A program made the position numbers and the translations under genes. DNA of 64,000 nt from JBEVOS01 sp964563395 (GTDB taxonomy: Bacteria; Pseudomonadota; Alphaproteobacteria; Caulobacterales; Aquidulcibacteraceae): NCBI GenBank assembly GCA_964563395.1, contig CAZLWK010000002.1:62001-126000 (forward strand), read 5' to 3'. Shown here in pieces: positions 1 through 6,997 of the stretch. Below the pieces are notes generated by a model. It saw only the letters and a program-made list of their open reading frames with translations. It was not told the DNA's origin and ran no database searches. The number at the start of each line of letters is the position of its first letter. Position 1 is the stretch's first letter.

Positions 1-345
1 CAGGCCGCCGTCTCCACCTGGATATTCCGGATCGCCCGCAACCGGCGGATCGACGCGGCCCGCCGCGCGGCCAAGCCCGAGATCGACCCGGCCGACGATC
101 CCCTCGCGCCCGAGGCGCCGCTGGCGCCGGACGACGCCATGAGCGCGGCCGAGCGGGCCGAGGCGGTGAAGGCCGCCCTGACGCAGCTGCCGCCCGAACA
201 GCTCAGCCTATTGGAGCAAGCCTTTTATGAGGGTCTCTCCCATCGTGAAATCGCCGAGCGATCCGGATTGCCGCTTGGCACCGTAAAATCCAGAATACGT
301 TTGGCCTTCGGGCGGCTGCGCGCGCATTTGGACGGAAAGGTCTAG
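1..345 (+). CDS. ECF-type RNA polymerase sigma factor, C-terminal part (5' end outside window)
   Basis: The frame is open from base 1. It opens with region 2.4-like sequence (STWIFRIARNRRIDAARR), followed by an acidic/proline linker and a sigma-70 region 4 with a clear helix-turn-helix (SHREIAERSGLPLGTVKSR), so this is a group 4 (ECF) sigma factor that directs core RNA polymerase to stress promoters. It ends 5 bases before a cupin-type anti-sigma gene. That order is typical of the SigE/ChrR (ECF11-like) pairs of alphaproteobacteria, where the sigma factor responds to singlet oxygen or organic hydroperoxides. The N-terminus is missing from the window, so the subgroup is inferred from the neighbour. 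Confidence 0.9.
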   Translation, partial: QAAVSTWIFRIARNRRIDAARRAAKPEIDPADDPLAPEAPLAPDDAMSAAERAEAVKAALTQLPPEQLSLLEQAFYEGLSHREIAERSGLPLGTVKSRIRLAFGRLRAHLDGKV

Positions 346-350
346 CAAGT

Positions 351-1019
351 ATGGATCAAGGGTCGATCCGGTCGGAGTTCGCGCGGGCTTATGCCTCGGG
401 CGCGCTGTCGCCCGCGCTGGCGCTGATGGTGGAGGCGCAGGCCGCTTTGGTGCCGGCCCAGGCCCAGGCCGTCGCGGCGGCCGAGAACGCCGCCGCCGCC
501 CTGTTCGAGCAATCTGGCGCGATCAGCCTCAGGCCCGGCGCGCTGGCCGCGATGATGGCCCGCATCGACGCGCTGGCGCAGGATGAGGCCGCGCCTTCAC
601 CCGCCGCGCCCCCGGCCTCCGGGCTCATGGCCGAACTCGCGGCGCTGCCCGAACCCGTGCGCCGCGCCGCCGCTGAGGCCGAGGCGCGCGGCGAGAGCTG
701 GCGCACGGCCGCGCCCGGTCTGCGCACCCTGCGCCTCATGGAGGCCGACGGGACGGAGACCGAATTGCTCCGCATCCAGCCCGGCCATGGCGCGCCCGCG
801 CACACCCATTCGGGCGGCGAATACACCCTTGTGCTGCAAGGCGCCTTTCATGACGGGCACGCCCTTTATGGCGTGGGCGACATTTCCTATGCCGACCCAG
901 ACCTGACGCACCGCCCGATCGCCGAGCCTGGCCCGATCTGCTACGCGCTGGCCGTCACCGAGGGCCCGCTCGCGTTCAAGGGCGTGTTGGGCGCGCTGCA
1001 GCGCCTCACCAAGCACTAG
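351..1019 (+). CDS. ChrR-like cupin anti-sigma factor lacking the N-terminal zinc ligands
   Basis: This 222-residue protein has the ChrR layout: a short N-terminal anti-sigma helical domain, an Ala/Pro-rich linker and a C-terminal cupin. The cupin keeps its metal set H151, H153, E157 and H187, with the same spacing as ChrR. In the N-terminal domain the ChrR zinc ligands (His6, His31, Cys35, Cys38) align with Ser5, Gln30, Val34 and Gln37, so none is kept, although the YASGALS-type helix start is. It probably binds and inhibits the sigma factor encoded 5 bases upstream. Whether inhibition works without zinc is unknown. The 3' end overlaps the convergent methyltransferase gene by 4 bases. Confidence 0.85.
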   Translation: MDQGSIRSEFARAYASGALSPALALMVEAQAALVPAQAQAVAAAENAAAALFEQSGAISLRPGALAAMMARIDALAQDEAAPSPAAPPASGLMAELAALPEPVRRAAAEAEARGESWRTAAPGLRTLRLMEADGTETELLRIQPGHGAPAHTHSGGEYTLVLQGAFHDGHALYGVGDISYADPDLTHRPIAEPGPICYALAVTEGPLAFKGVLGALQRLTKH

Positions 1020-1528
1020 CGCTTCGTTTTCAGCGCTTCGCTCAACGCTGGCGATGGACCGCCCGGCATGATCGGCCGCGCCGGATAGCCGCCAAGCGAC
1101 AGCGCGCGGTCATACATGACAAGCGCGCCCGCGAGCGAAACGTTGATGCAGAACTTGGTCGGGATCTTCACGACATGATCGCACGCCGCGATCAGGGCCG
1201 GCGAGAGCGAGCCGCGCTCGCGCCCCAACACGTACGCCGCCGCCTGGGGATGGCGAAACACCGGCAGCTCCACCGCCTCGTCCGTCAGCTCCACGCCCAC
1301 CAGCGCGCAGCCGCGCGGCAAGCGCATCTCCTCAAGGCTGCCCCACGCATAATAGGGCACGGAATCGGCGCTGCGCGAGGTGTCGGCATTGTAGGCTTCG
1401 CGCAGTTTCGGCGCGGCGTTGATGGTGAAGAAGAAGCTGGCGCCGAAGGCGTGCGCGGTGCGCATCAGGGCGCCCAGATTCATCGGCTTGGACATTTCCT
1501 CCGCGCCGATCCCGAAATAGCCGCGCAT
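1016..1528 (-). CDS. TrmH/SpoU family RNA 2'-O-methyltransferase
   Basis: A 170-residue SPOUT-fold protein that would methylate ribose 2'-OH groups in tRNA or rRNA using S-adenosylmethionine. Visible motifs are the N-terminal NLGALMRTAHAFGA segment (motif 1), the YVLGRERGSLSPAL segment (motif 2) and IPTKFCINVSLAGALVMYD, the C-terminal knot motif with the conserved N-x-S/N-x-A pattern. The length fits a minimal SpoU domain without an RNA-binding extension. The start chosen is the MRGYFGIG form. No good ribosome-binding site precedes it because an inverted repeat abuts the start codon. A second in-frame Met twelve codons in has GGAGGA too close to it. Confidence 0.88.
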   Translation of the reverse strand: MRGYFGIGAEEMSKPMNLGALMRTAHAFGASFFFTINAAPKLREAYNADTSRSADSVPYYAWGSLEEMRLPRGCALVGVELTDEAVELPVFRHPQAAAYVLGRERGSLSPALIAACDHVVKIPTKFCINVSLAGALVMYDRALSLGGYPARPIMPGGPSPALSEALKTKR

Positions 1529-1579
1529 GAGAGCGGTTCCCGAAAAGTGTTGCGCGGTTTTCGGACGAGAACCGCTCTC
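1529..1579. repeat. Intergenic palindrome (REP-like inverted repeat)
   Basis: The arms GAGAGCGGTTC (1529-1539) and GAACCGCTCTC (1569-1579) are perfectly complementary, and an inner CGAAAA/TTTTCG pair extends the stem. Palindromes of this type are scattered between genes in many alphaproteobacteria. It directly abuts the start codon of the methyltransferase gene, so it would lie in that gene's 5' leader. Confidence 0.75.
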
Positions 1580-1589
1580 GAAACTAGGT

Positions 1590-1883
1590 CTATCGCACCG
1601 TCGGCGGCGCGGGCGGCGGCGACTTTCCCGTCAAATGTCCCTCGCGCCAGCCCACATAGAGACCGATCAACGTGGCCGAGGGGAGGAAGCCGTCGAATTG
1701 ATCGGAGAGGTCGACGATCTCGCCCAGATAGAGGAGCCCCGCCGGCCCCCAGAGCGCGGTGAGCAGGAGCGCGCTCGCCCCCTCTCCCACGGAGCCGAAA
1801 ATCGGCACGCGCCCGATGGTGAAATCCAGCAGGTCGATCGCCACGGAAACCGCTATCCGCATGAGATAGCCGCGGCGCGTCAT
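1590..1883 (-). CDS. Small DUF4112-like membrane protein
   Basis: A 97-residue protein that is the last part of a much longer minus-strand open frame. The rest of that frame is antisense to the downstream genes. The start is chosen at the Met preceded by AAGGAT eight bases upstream. The sequence has a VAIDLLDFTIGRVPIFGSVG stretch followed by two hydrophobic segments (about residues 36-55 and 65-78). The D-x-x-x-G-x-x-P pattern near the N-terminus resembles DUF4112 proteins, which are small inner-membrane proteins of unknown function, but this assignment is from memory of the family and is only moderate. No partner gene is evident. Confidence 0.7.
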   Translation of the reverse strand: MTRRGYLMRIAVSVAIDLLDFTIGRVPIFGSVGEGASALLLTALWGPAGLLYLGEIVDLSDQFDGFLPSATLIGLYVGWREGHLTGKSPPPAPPTVR

Positions 1884-1970
1884 CGATTGATCATCCTTGG
1901 CGGGCGCATGGCGCTGGCTTAGACCTTGGCGCACATTCACGCAAAACCAACAGACGTTTCGGGAGACGAC

Positions 1971-2963
1971 ATGAAAGCCATCCTCAGCAAGACCGTGGGC
2001 GGGCCGGAGAGCCTCACGCTGGAAGATGTGCCCTCTCCTATCGCCGGCCCCGGCGAGGTGGTGGTGACCGTGAAGGCCGCCTCGGCCAATTTCCCCGACC
2101 TCCTGATGATCCAGGACCTTTATCAGTTCAAACCGCCGCGTCCCTTCTCGCCCGGCGGCGAAGTGGGCGGGATCGTCAAGGCGGTGGGCGAAGGCGTCAC
2201 GCACGTAAAGCCCGGCGACCGCGTGCTCGCCTCCACCGGCAATGGCGGCTTCGCGCAAGAGGCCAAGGCGAATGCGCGCGCGGTCTATAAAATTCCAGAC
2301 GCGATGCCGTTCGACGATGCGAGCGCGCTTCTGATGACGTACGGCACCTCGCATTACGCGCTGAAGGATCGCGCCGCGGTGAAGCCCGGCCAGAGCCTTC
2401 TCGTCATCGGCGCGGCGGGCGGCGTGGGCCTTGCCGCCGTCGAACTCGGCAAGGCGTTCGGCATGAAGGTGATCGCGGCCGCCTCGAGCCAGGAGAAGGT
2501 CGATTTCGCCAAGGCGGCGGGCGCCGATCTCGGCATCGTCTATCCCGAAAAGATGGACAAGGACGCACAGCGCGCCTTCTCCGACGCGATCAAGGCCGCG
2601 GGCGGCGGCGGCGTCGATGTCGTGTATGACGGCGTCGGCGGCGACTACGCCGAACCCGCCGTGCGCGCGCTCAATTGGGAAGGCACGTTCCTGGTGATCG
2701 GTTTTCCCGCCGGCATTCCGAAATTGCCGCTCAATCTGACGCTTCTGAAAAGCTGCCAGGTGGTGGGCGTGTTCTGGGGCGCGTTCGTGGCGCGCGAGCC
2801 GCAACGCAACGCCGAGAACATCGCCGATCTCTTCCGCCTCTATGGCGAAGGCAAGATCAAGCCGCGCATCTCCAAGCGCTATCCGCTGGCGGACGCGGCC
2901 TTGGCGATCAAGGATTTGCAGGATCGCAAGGCGACGGGGAAAATCGTCGTCATGGTGGACTGA
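1971..2963 (+). CDS. NADPH:quinone oxidoreductase-like protein (MDR superfamily)
   Basis: A 330-residue medium-chain dehydrogenase/reductase of the quinone-oxidoreductase type that would use NADPH to reduce quinones or enones. The GroES-like N-terminal half (about 1-130) has the FPDLLMIQDLYQ and GxEVGGIV signatures and no zinc-binding cysteines. The Rossmann half carries the cofactor loop GAAGGVGLAAVELGKA, and FWGAF near the end is typical of the family. The start at 1971 is preferred over an upstream in-frame start at 1926 because GGGAGA precedes it at proper spacing and homologues start MKAI. It is followed 54 bases later by an alpha/beta hydrolase on the same strand. Confidence 0.9.
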   Translation: MKAILSKTVGGPESLTLEDVPSPIAGPGEVVVTVKAASANFPDLLMIQDLYQFKPPRPFSPGGEVGGIVKAVGEGVTHVKPGDRVLASTGNGGFAQEAKANARAVYKIPDAMPFDDASALLMTYGTSHYALKDRAAVKPGQSLLVIGAAGGVGLAAVELGKAFGMKVIAAASSQEKVDFAKAAGADLGIVYPEKMDKDAQRAFSDAIKAAGGGGVDVVYDGVGGDYAEPAVRALNWEGTFLVIGFPAGIPKLPLNLTLLKSCQVVGVFWGAFVAREPQRNAENIADLFRLYGEGKIKPRISKRYPLADAALAIKDLQDRKATGKIVVMVD

Positions 2964-3017
2964 TTGACGCATCCTTGCGCGCGTCCGCCGCGTACACCCT
3001 GAAAAAGGGAGACGCGC

Positions 3018-3728
3018 ATGACGATGGTGGTGACGATTCCGGGCGCATGGCACGGCGCCTGGGCGCTCGATGCGTTCAACGCGGCGCTTGAAGCGCGCGG
3101 CGTGCGCGCCATGGCGCTGACCATGCCGTCCCTGGGCGGCGGCCCGGACCGGCGCGGCATCCCCGCCGACGTGGAGGCCACGCGCGCAGCGCTCGACGCG
3201 CTGGACGAGGACGTGGTGCTCGCCGGCCATTCCTATGCGGGAATCGTCATCACCGAGGCCGGCGCGCATCCGCGCGTCAAACAGCTCGTCTATTTGTGCG
3301 CGTTCATGCCGGAGGGCGATGAGAGCGCCAACAGCTTGATGTCGGGCCCGGTTGTGGCCGCCGCCGGCGAGGAGACGCTGCTGCCGGCGATGCGCCAGAA
3401 CGCCGATCCCGCGCTCATCGATCTCGCTCCCGAAATCGCTAAGCGCCGTCTCTACAATGATTGCAGCGCCGCCGCGGCGGACGCGGCGGCCGCGCGGCTT
3501 GAGCCGCATGTGGCCGCCGTGTTCAACCAATCGCCGCAAGCCGTCGCTTGGCGCGAGAAGCCTTCGCTTTATGTGATCTGCAATCGCGACCGCGCCATTC
3601 CACCGGCGCTGCAGCGCGTGATGGCGCGCCGCGCGACGCGCTCGCTCTCGCTCGACGCCAGCCATTCGCCCTTCCTGTCGATGCCGGCGCAGCTGACGGA
3701 CGTGGTGCTCGCCAATATCCGCCCTTGA
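3018..3728 (+). CDS. Alpha/beta hydrolase (esterase/methylesterase-like)
   Basis: A 236-residue alpha/beta-hydrolase. The oxyanion-hole loop is in VTIPGAWHGAW near the N-terminus. The nucleophile elbow is GHSYAG (Ser at about residue 74), and a late DASHSPF supplies the catalytic His, with an acidic residue upstream in the CNRDRAIP loop. Overall it resembles the salicylate-esterase/hydroxynitrile-lyase-like subgroup widespread in bacteria. The substrate cannot be read from sequence. GGGAGA precedes the ATG. No signal peptide is seen, so it is probably cytoplasmic. Confidence 0.87.
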   Translation: MTMVVTIPGAWHGAWALDAFNAALEARGVRAMALTMPSLGGGPDRRGIPADVEATRAALDALDEDVVLAGHSYAGIVITEAGAHPRVKQLVYLCAFMPEGDESANSLMSGPVVAAAGEETLLPAMRQNADPALIDLAPEIAKRRLYNDCSAAAADAAAARLEPHVAAVFNQSPQAVAWREKPSLYVICNRDRAIPPALQRVMARRATRSLSLDASHSPFLSMPAQLTDVVLANIRP

Positions 3729-3758
3729 GCGCACGAGCGCGGCGCTTAAGCTCGCGCC

Positions 3759-4676
3759 ATGAAAGCGTTCCTCGCCGCCCTTCTTCTCGCGTGCGCCGCG
3801 CCCGGCGCGCACGCCGTCGTCATCACGGAGGCGGCGTGGCGCGCGGCGGGCGGATCGGACCGCGATTGGGCCAAGGGCTTTGAAGCGCATGACGCGCTGG
3901 CGGCTGAGCCGCAATTCAAAGCGATGGTCGCGTTTCGTCAGGACGACAGCGAATGGGGCGTGGCCTCCGGCGTCTGGATCGGCAATGCGAATGGCCGCGC
4001 CTTCATCCTCACCGCCGCGCATGTGGTGACGGACGGCACGGAAGCGCATCAGCTTGAAGCGCGCTCCAGCGGCGGCACGATCCGGCGCGGCGTGACTTAT
4101 CATGTGCATCCCGGCTGGAACAATGAAGTCGACACGCGCAGCGGCATGGACCTCGCCATTCTCGAACTCGATGGGCCGATCGAGGATGCGGGCCCGGCGC
4201 CCGCGCTCTATGGCGGACGCAGCGAGCGCGGAAAACGCGCGGTGATGATCGGCGCGGGCACGCATGGCGTGGCGCCGTTTGGCCATGGCTGGCGGTTCGG
4301 TCCCGAACATGGCGCGGCGATGAGCGCGGCGGAGAATGTGATCGACCGCGTGACGCCGCTGCGCGCCGGCGGCGAGAGCGGCGATTGGGGCAATCATCTC
4401 AGCATCGATCTCGATCAGCCGAACGGGCCGGGCAAAAATCGCTTGGGCGACGCGAGCCCGGTTTCGCTTCTGGAGGGCGTTCTTGCGCCGGGCGATTCCG
4501 GCGGGTCGCTGTGGGTGAATTTCAACGGGCGCTGGCGCATCGTGGGCGTCAATTCCGCCGGCGATCCAGGCGCCGATTATCAGGACCTTTCGCATTTCGC
4601 GCGCGTCTCGGCGCACAAGGCCTGGATCCGCTCGGTGCTTCCAAGCGCACGCTTCGAGGGCGAGAAAAATCAATAG
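3759..4676 (+). CDS. Secreted trypsin-like serine protease
   Basis: A 305-residue S1-family protease. It begins with a signal peptide (MKAFLAALLLACAAPGAHA), so it is exported to the periplasm or beyond. The catalytic triad is visible: His in LTAAHVV, Asp in MDLAILEL and Ser in APGDSGGSLW, followed by the GVNSAGD strand. It is single-domain, with no PDZ domain, so it is not a DegP-type protease. A loop of about 60 residues between the Asp and Ser motifs is rich in Gly and Asn. The substrate is unknown. It converges on the hypothetical gene downstream. Confidence 0.88.
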   Translation: MKAFLAALLLACAAPGAHAVVITEAAWRAAGGSDRDWAKGFEAHDALAAEPQFKAMVAFRQDDSEWGVASGVWIGNANGRAFILTAAHVVTDGTEAHQLEARSSGGTIRRGVTYHVHPGWNNEVDTRSGMDLAILELDGPIEDAGPAPALYGGRSERGKRAVMIGAGTHGVAPFGHGWRFGPEHGAAMSAAENVIDRVTPLRAGGESGDWGNHLSIDLDQPNGPGKNRLGDASPVSLLEGVLAPGDSGGSLWVNFNGRWRIVGVNSAGDPGADYQDLSHFARVSAHKAWIRSVLPSARFEGEKNQ

Positions 4677-4742
4677 ACATGGGTTGTGACCGGCGCCCGA
4701 CGCTTCGGACCCGGCGAAACATGTCTGGCTGACGCGAACGGC

Positions 4743-5237
4743 CTAGGGCGGGGCGCGCGCCATCGCGGCGAACGCGATCGCGCACACGATGCGTGAAAGC
4801 GCGCCGAGCGTGCGCGGCGCGGAAGGATGCGGCGATGCAATGCGCTTCGCGGCGTCGCACAGCGCTGTGATGGCGCGCAGAAGACGCGCGGCGACGCGCG
4901 CCACGATCTTGCGCGGATCGCGCGCGATGCGCGCGAGCTTGGCGAAACCGCCGCCGCGCCAATAACAATCGCTGAGCTTCATCAGCGCGCGAAAATCGAT
5001 GGACGGCTCGCGCGCGCCTGTCGCCAGAAGCGGCGTCAAAGGCCGCGCACAGAGATAGCGCGCCGCGTCGATCAGGAAGAGAAGCCGCGCCGTGCGCGTG
5101 ATCGGGCCCATGAGCCAGCGGCCAAACGGCCCCAACGCTTCAGCCAGGGCGATCATCGCGCGCAGAAACGGCCACGCCCAAAGGGCTTGCTCCGTGTTCT
5201 GGTCCTCGTCGGGACGAATGATGATCGCGCTTTCCAT
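4743..5237 (-). CDS. Hypothetical protein, helix-rich
   Basis: A 164-residue frame on the minus strand. An acidic N-terminus (RPDEDQNTEQ) is followed by hydrophobic and amphipathic helices (around 20-40 and 45-70), an Arg/Ala-rich middle and a hydrophobic C-terminal helix. It resembles no family known to me. The ribosome-binding site is weak. It is preferred over the overlapping plus-strand frame because its composition is less arginine-dominated and it sits upstream of nothing else. It could still be non-coding. Confidence 0.45.
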   Translation of the reverse strand: MESAIIIRPDEDQNTEQALWAWPFLRAMIALAEALGPFGRWLMGPITRTARLLFLIDAARYLCARPLTPLLATGAREPSIDFRALMKLSDCYWRGGGFAKLARIARDPRKIVARVAARLLRAITALCDAAKRIASPHPSAPRTLGALSRIVCAIAFAAMARAPP

Positions 5238-5306
5238 GAGCGGTCATCTTAAGCGCGCTTGTCATGGAGTCGGATAAGCGCGCGCGTATGCAACGCGCGC
5301 GCTAAC

Positions 5307-6962
5307 CTAGGCGGCGCTTTTCTTCTTGCCGGGAACGGGCGCAGGGCCGGGACGGGCGGACTCAAGACGCGCGGATTTCGCATCCGCGATCCAACGCGCG
5401 GCCAGCGCTTCATCGGGCAAGGGCGCATCGCCCCAGACGCGCTTGCCCTCTTCGCCTTGCGCCCAGCGCAGCGCCGCTTCCGCGAGCATGGCGGGCTCGC
5501 TCTCGATCAAGGCGCCCGCATCGCGCACGCCGCAACCGACGAGCGCCTGCGCCTCGCGGCTCCTGAGGCCAGGCGCGGCGAGCGCGAGGCGTGCTTGCGC
5601 CTGCCAATCCTGAATGAGCTGCGCGGAAATGTGCTTTTGATCGATCAGCACGGCGCCGGTGGCCGGCTGCAGCGCCAGCAAATCGCCGATCGTGCGCACG
5701 CCCTTGGCTTCCAGACGACGCGCCGTCTTCGGCCCGATCGAGGGCGCGTCGACGACGGGGCTGGTCATGGCGAGGCCGCGCTTCGGCGCCGGCGCATCCG
5801 CGACGCGCATGGGCTCGGTCCTTGGCGCGGGCGCGGAAAGGAAGGCGGGCATCGCAATCGGCGCGGGTTTTGGCGCGGGCTTCGCGACAGGCGCAGATTT
5901 CGGCGCGGGCGCGGGCTTTTCCGCTTTCGCGGGCTTCAATGGCTTTGGCGGTTTTTCTGCCTTCGCCGTTTGCGCCCTGCTCTTTTGCGCGCGTTGCGGC
6001 GGCGCGTGCTTGGCGCCGGTTTCGCGCGGCCATTTCGCGTCGAGCGAGGAGAGCGGCGTCTTCAGCACCTCGGCCGCGAAGAGCGCGCGCACGGCCTTGT
6101 CGTCCTCGCTCAAGGTGTCGCGCACCTTGCCGGTGCGGCGGAATTCCTCGTATTGCGCGGCCACGACAGACCGCTCGCGCGCATCGCCGATGGCGGCGAG
6201 CACGACCTGGATCGGCGTCTCCAGCGCGAGAAAGAAAGCCTGCAGCGTTCCATCGACGCGCGGCGGCGCGACGCCCGCCGCCGCGATGGTGCGGTCGAGC
6301 GCCAGCGCCACGGACAGGATCGCGCGGCCATAGAGCGGCGCGATGGCGGCGCGCAGCGTGTCGTCGAGGCCGGCGGGCGGATTCTTCACGCCGACCGCGA
6401 AATCATAATGGTCGATCACCGTTTCATAGGCCGCGTTCGCCGTGCGCGCGCCCTCGCGGATGAGATCGGCCAGCCAGGATTCGCCTTGCGGCGCGGCGAT
6501 TTGCGGATAGCCGTCGCGCGCCAGAACAGCGGTGAAATCCTTGTGCGATTTGGCGAAGCTCCATTCCACCGCGCGATGGATGACGTTCTCTTCCTCGGTC
6601 TGATGCGTGTGGAAGGGCTGGATCGGATCGGCGATGTAATGGCTCATCACGCCGGCGCACCAGGCGGCGTGGCGCCAATCCTTGGCGGCGAGCGCGCGCT
6701 CGGTGCGCCGGCGCCATTCCTCGGCGGCTTCGATCGCCCCGCCCCATTCGCCGTCGCGCACATGCAGGACGTGGTTCTTGAAATCCTTGAAGGTGTCGTC
6801 CGGCGCCTTGGCCCCTTTCAGGAAATCCGCGTGATGGTGCAGGAACACGTCCCGCCAGAGCGCCGCGTCCGGCGCGCTCAGGCGCCCAAGCGCCTCAACC
6901 GCGATGCGGTGATGATTGGAGCTGCAGCGCGTGGCGAGGATGATGCTGGCGAGGAGGGACAT
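5307..6962 (-). CDS. Zinc phospholipase C/P1-nuclease-like domain fused to a DUF4332-type helix-hairpin-helix domain
   Basis: A 551-residue protein. Residues about 10-270 resemble the zinc-dependent phospholipase C/S1-P1 nuclease fold. H108-x3-D112-x5-H118 followed by H129-x3-E133 reproduces the spacing of the trinuclear zinc ligands of that family (SHYIADPIQPFH then VIHRAVEW), and an N-terminal SSNHH could give the first histidine. Residues about 315-400 form a low-complexity Lys/Ala/Pro linker. Residues about 405-530 carry a helix-hairpin-helix segment (PSIGPKTARRLEAKGVRTIG) typical of DUF4332, suggesting nucleic-acid or protein binding. No clear signal peptide is seen, so it may act in the cytoplasm. 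It lies 35 bases after a GmrSD-like gene on the same strand. Whether it cuts lipid or nucleic acid is unknown. Confidence 0.75.
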   Translation of the reverse strand: MSLLASIILATRCSSNHHRIAVEALGRLSAPDAALWRDVFLHHHADFLKGAKAPDDTFKDFKNHVLHVRDGEWGGAIEAAEEWRRRTERALAAKDWRHAAWCAGVMSHYIADPIQPFHTHQTEEENVIHRAVEWSFAKSHKDFTAVLARDGYPQIAAPQGESWLADLIREGARTANAAYETVIDHYDFAVGVKNPPAGLDDTLRAAIAPLYGRAILSVALALDRTIAAAGVAPPRVDGTLQAFFLALETPIQVVLAAIGDARERSVVAAQYEEFRRTGKVRDTLSEDDKAVRALFAAEVLKTPLSSLDAKWPRETGAKHAPPQRAQKSRAQTAKAEKPPKPLKPAKAEKPAPAPKSAPVAKPAPKPAPIAMPAFLSAPAPRTEPMRVADAPAPKRGLAMTSPVVDAPSIGPKTARRLEAKGVRTIGDLLALQPATGAVLIDQKHISAQLIQDWQAQARLALAAPGLRSREAQALVGCGVRDAGALIESEPAMLAEAALRWAQGEEGKRVWGDAPLPDEALAARWIADAKSARLESARPGPAPVPGKKKSAA

Positions 6963-6997
6963 GGGGCCAGCGCTCGCCCGAATCCGTTAAGGGGGCG

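Noticed and set aside
1590..4673. A 1027-residue minus-strand open frame
   Set aside because: All but its last 97 residues lie antisense to an oxidoreductase, a hydrolase and a protease with clear motifs. The composition is His/Arg/Ala-rich as expected for a shadow frame in high-GC DNA. Only the C-terminal DUF4112-like part was kept.
4827..5252. Plus-strand frame overlapping the hypothetical gene at 4743-5237
   Set aside because: It is very arginine-rich with no ribosome-binding site. The minus-strand frame is more protein-like, though still uncertain.
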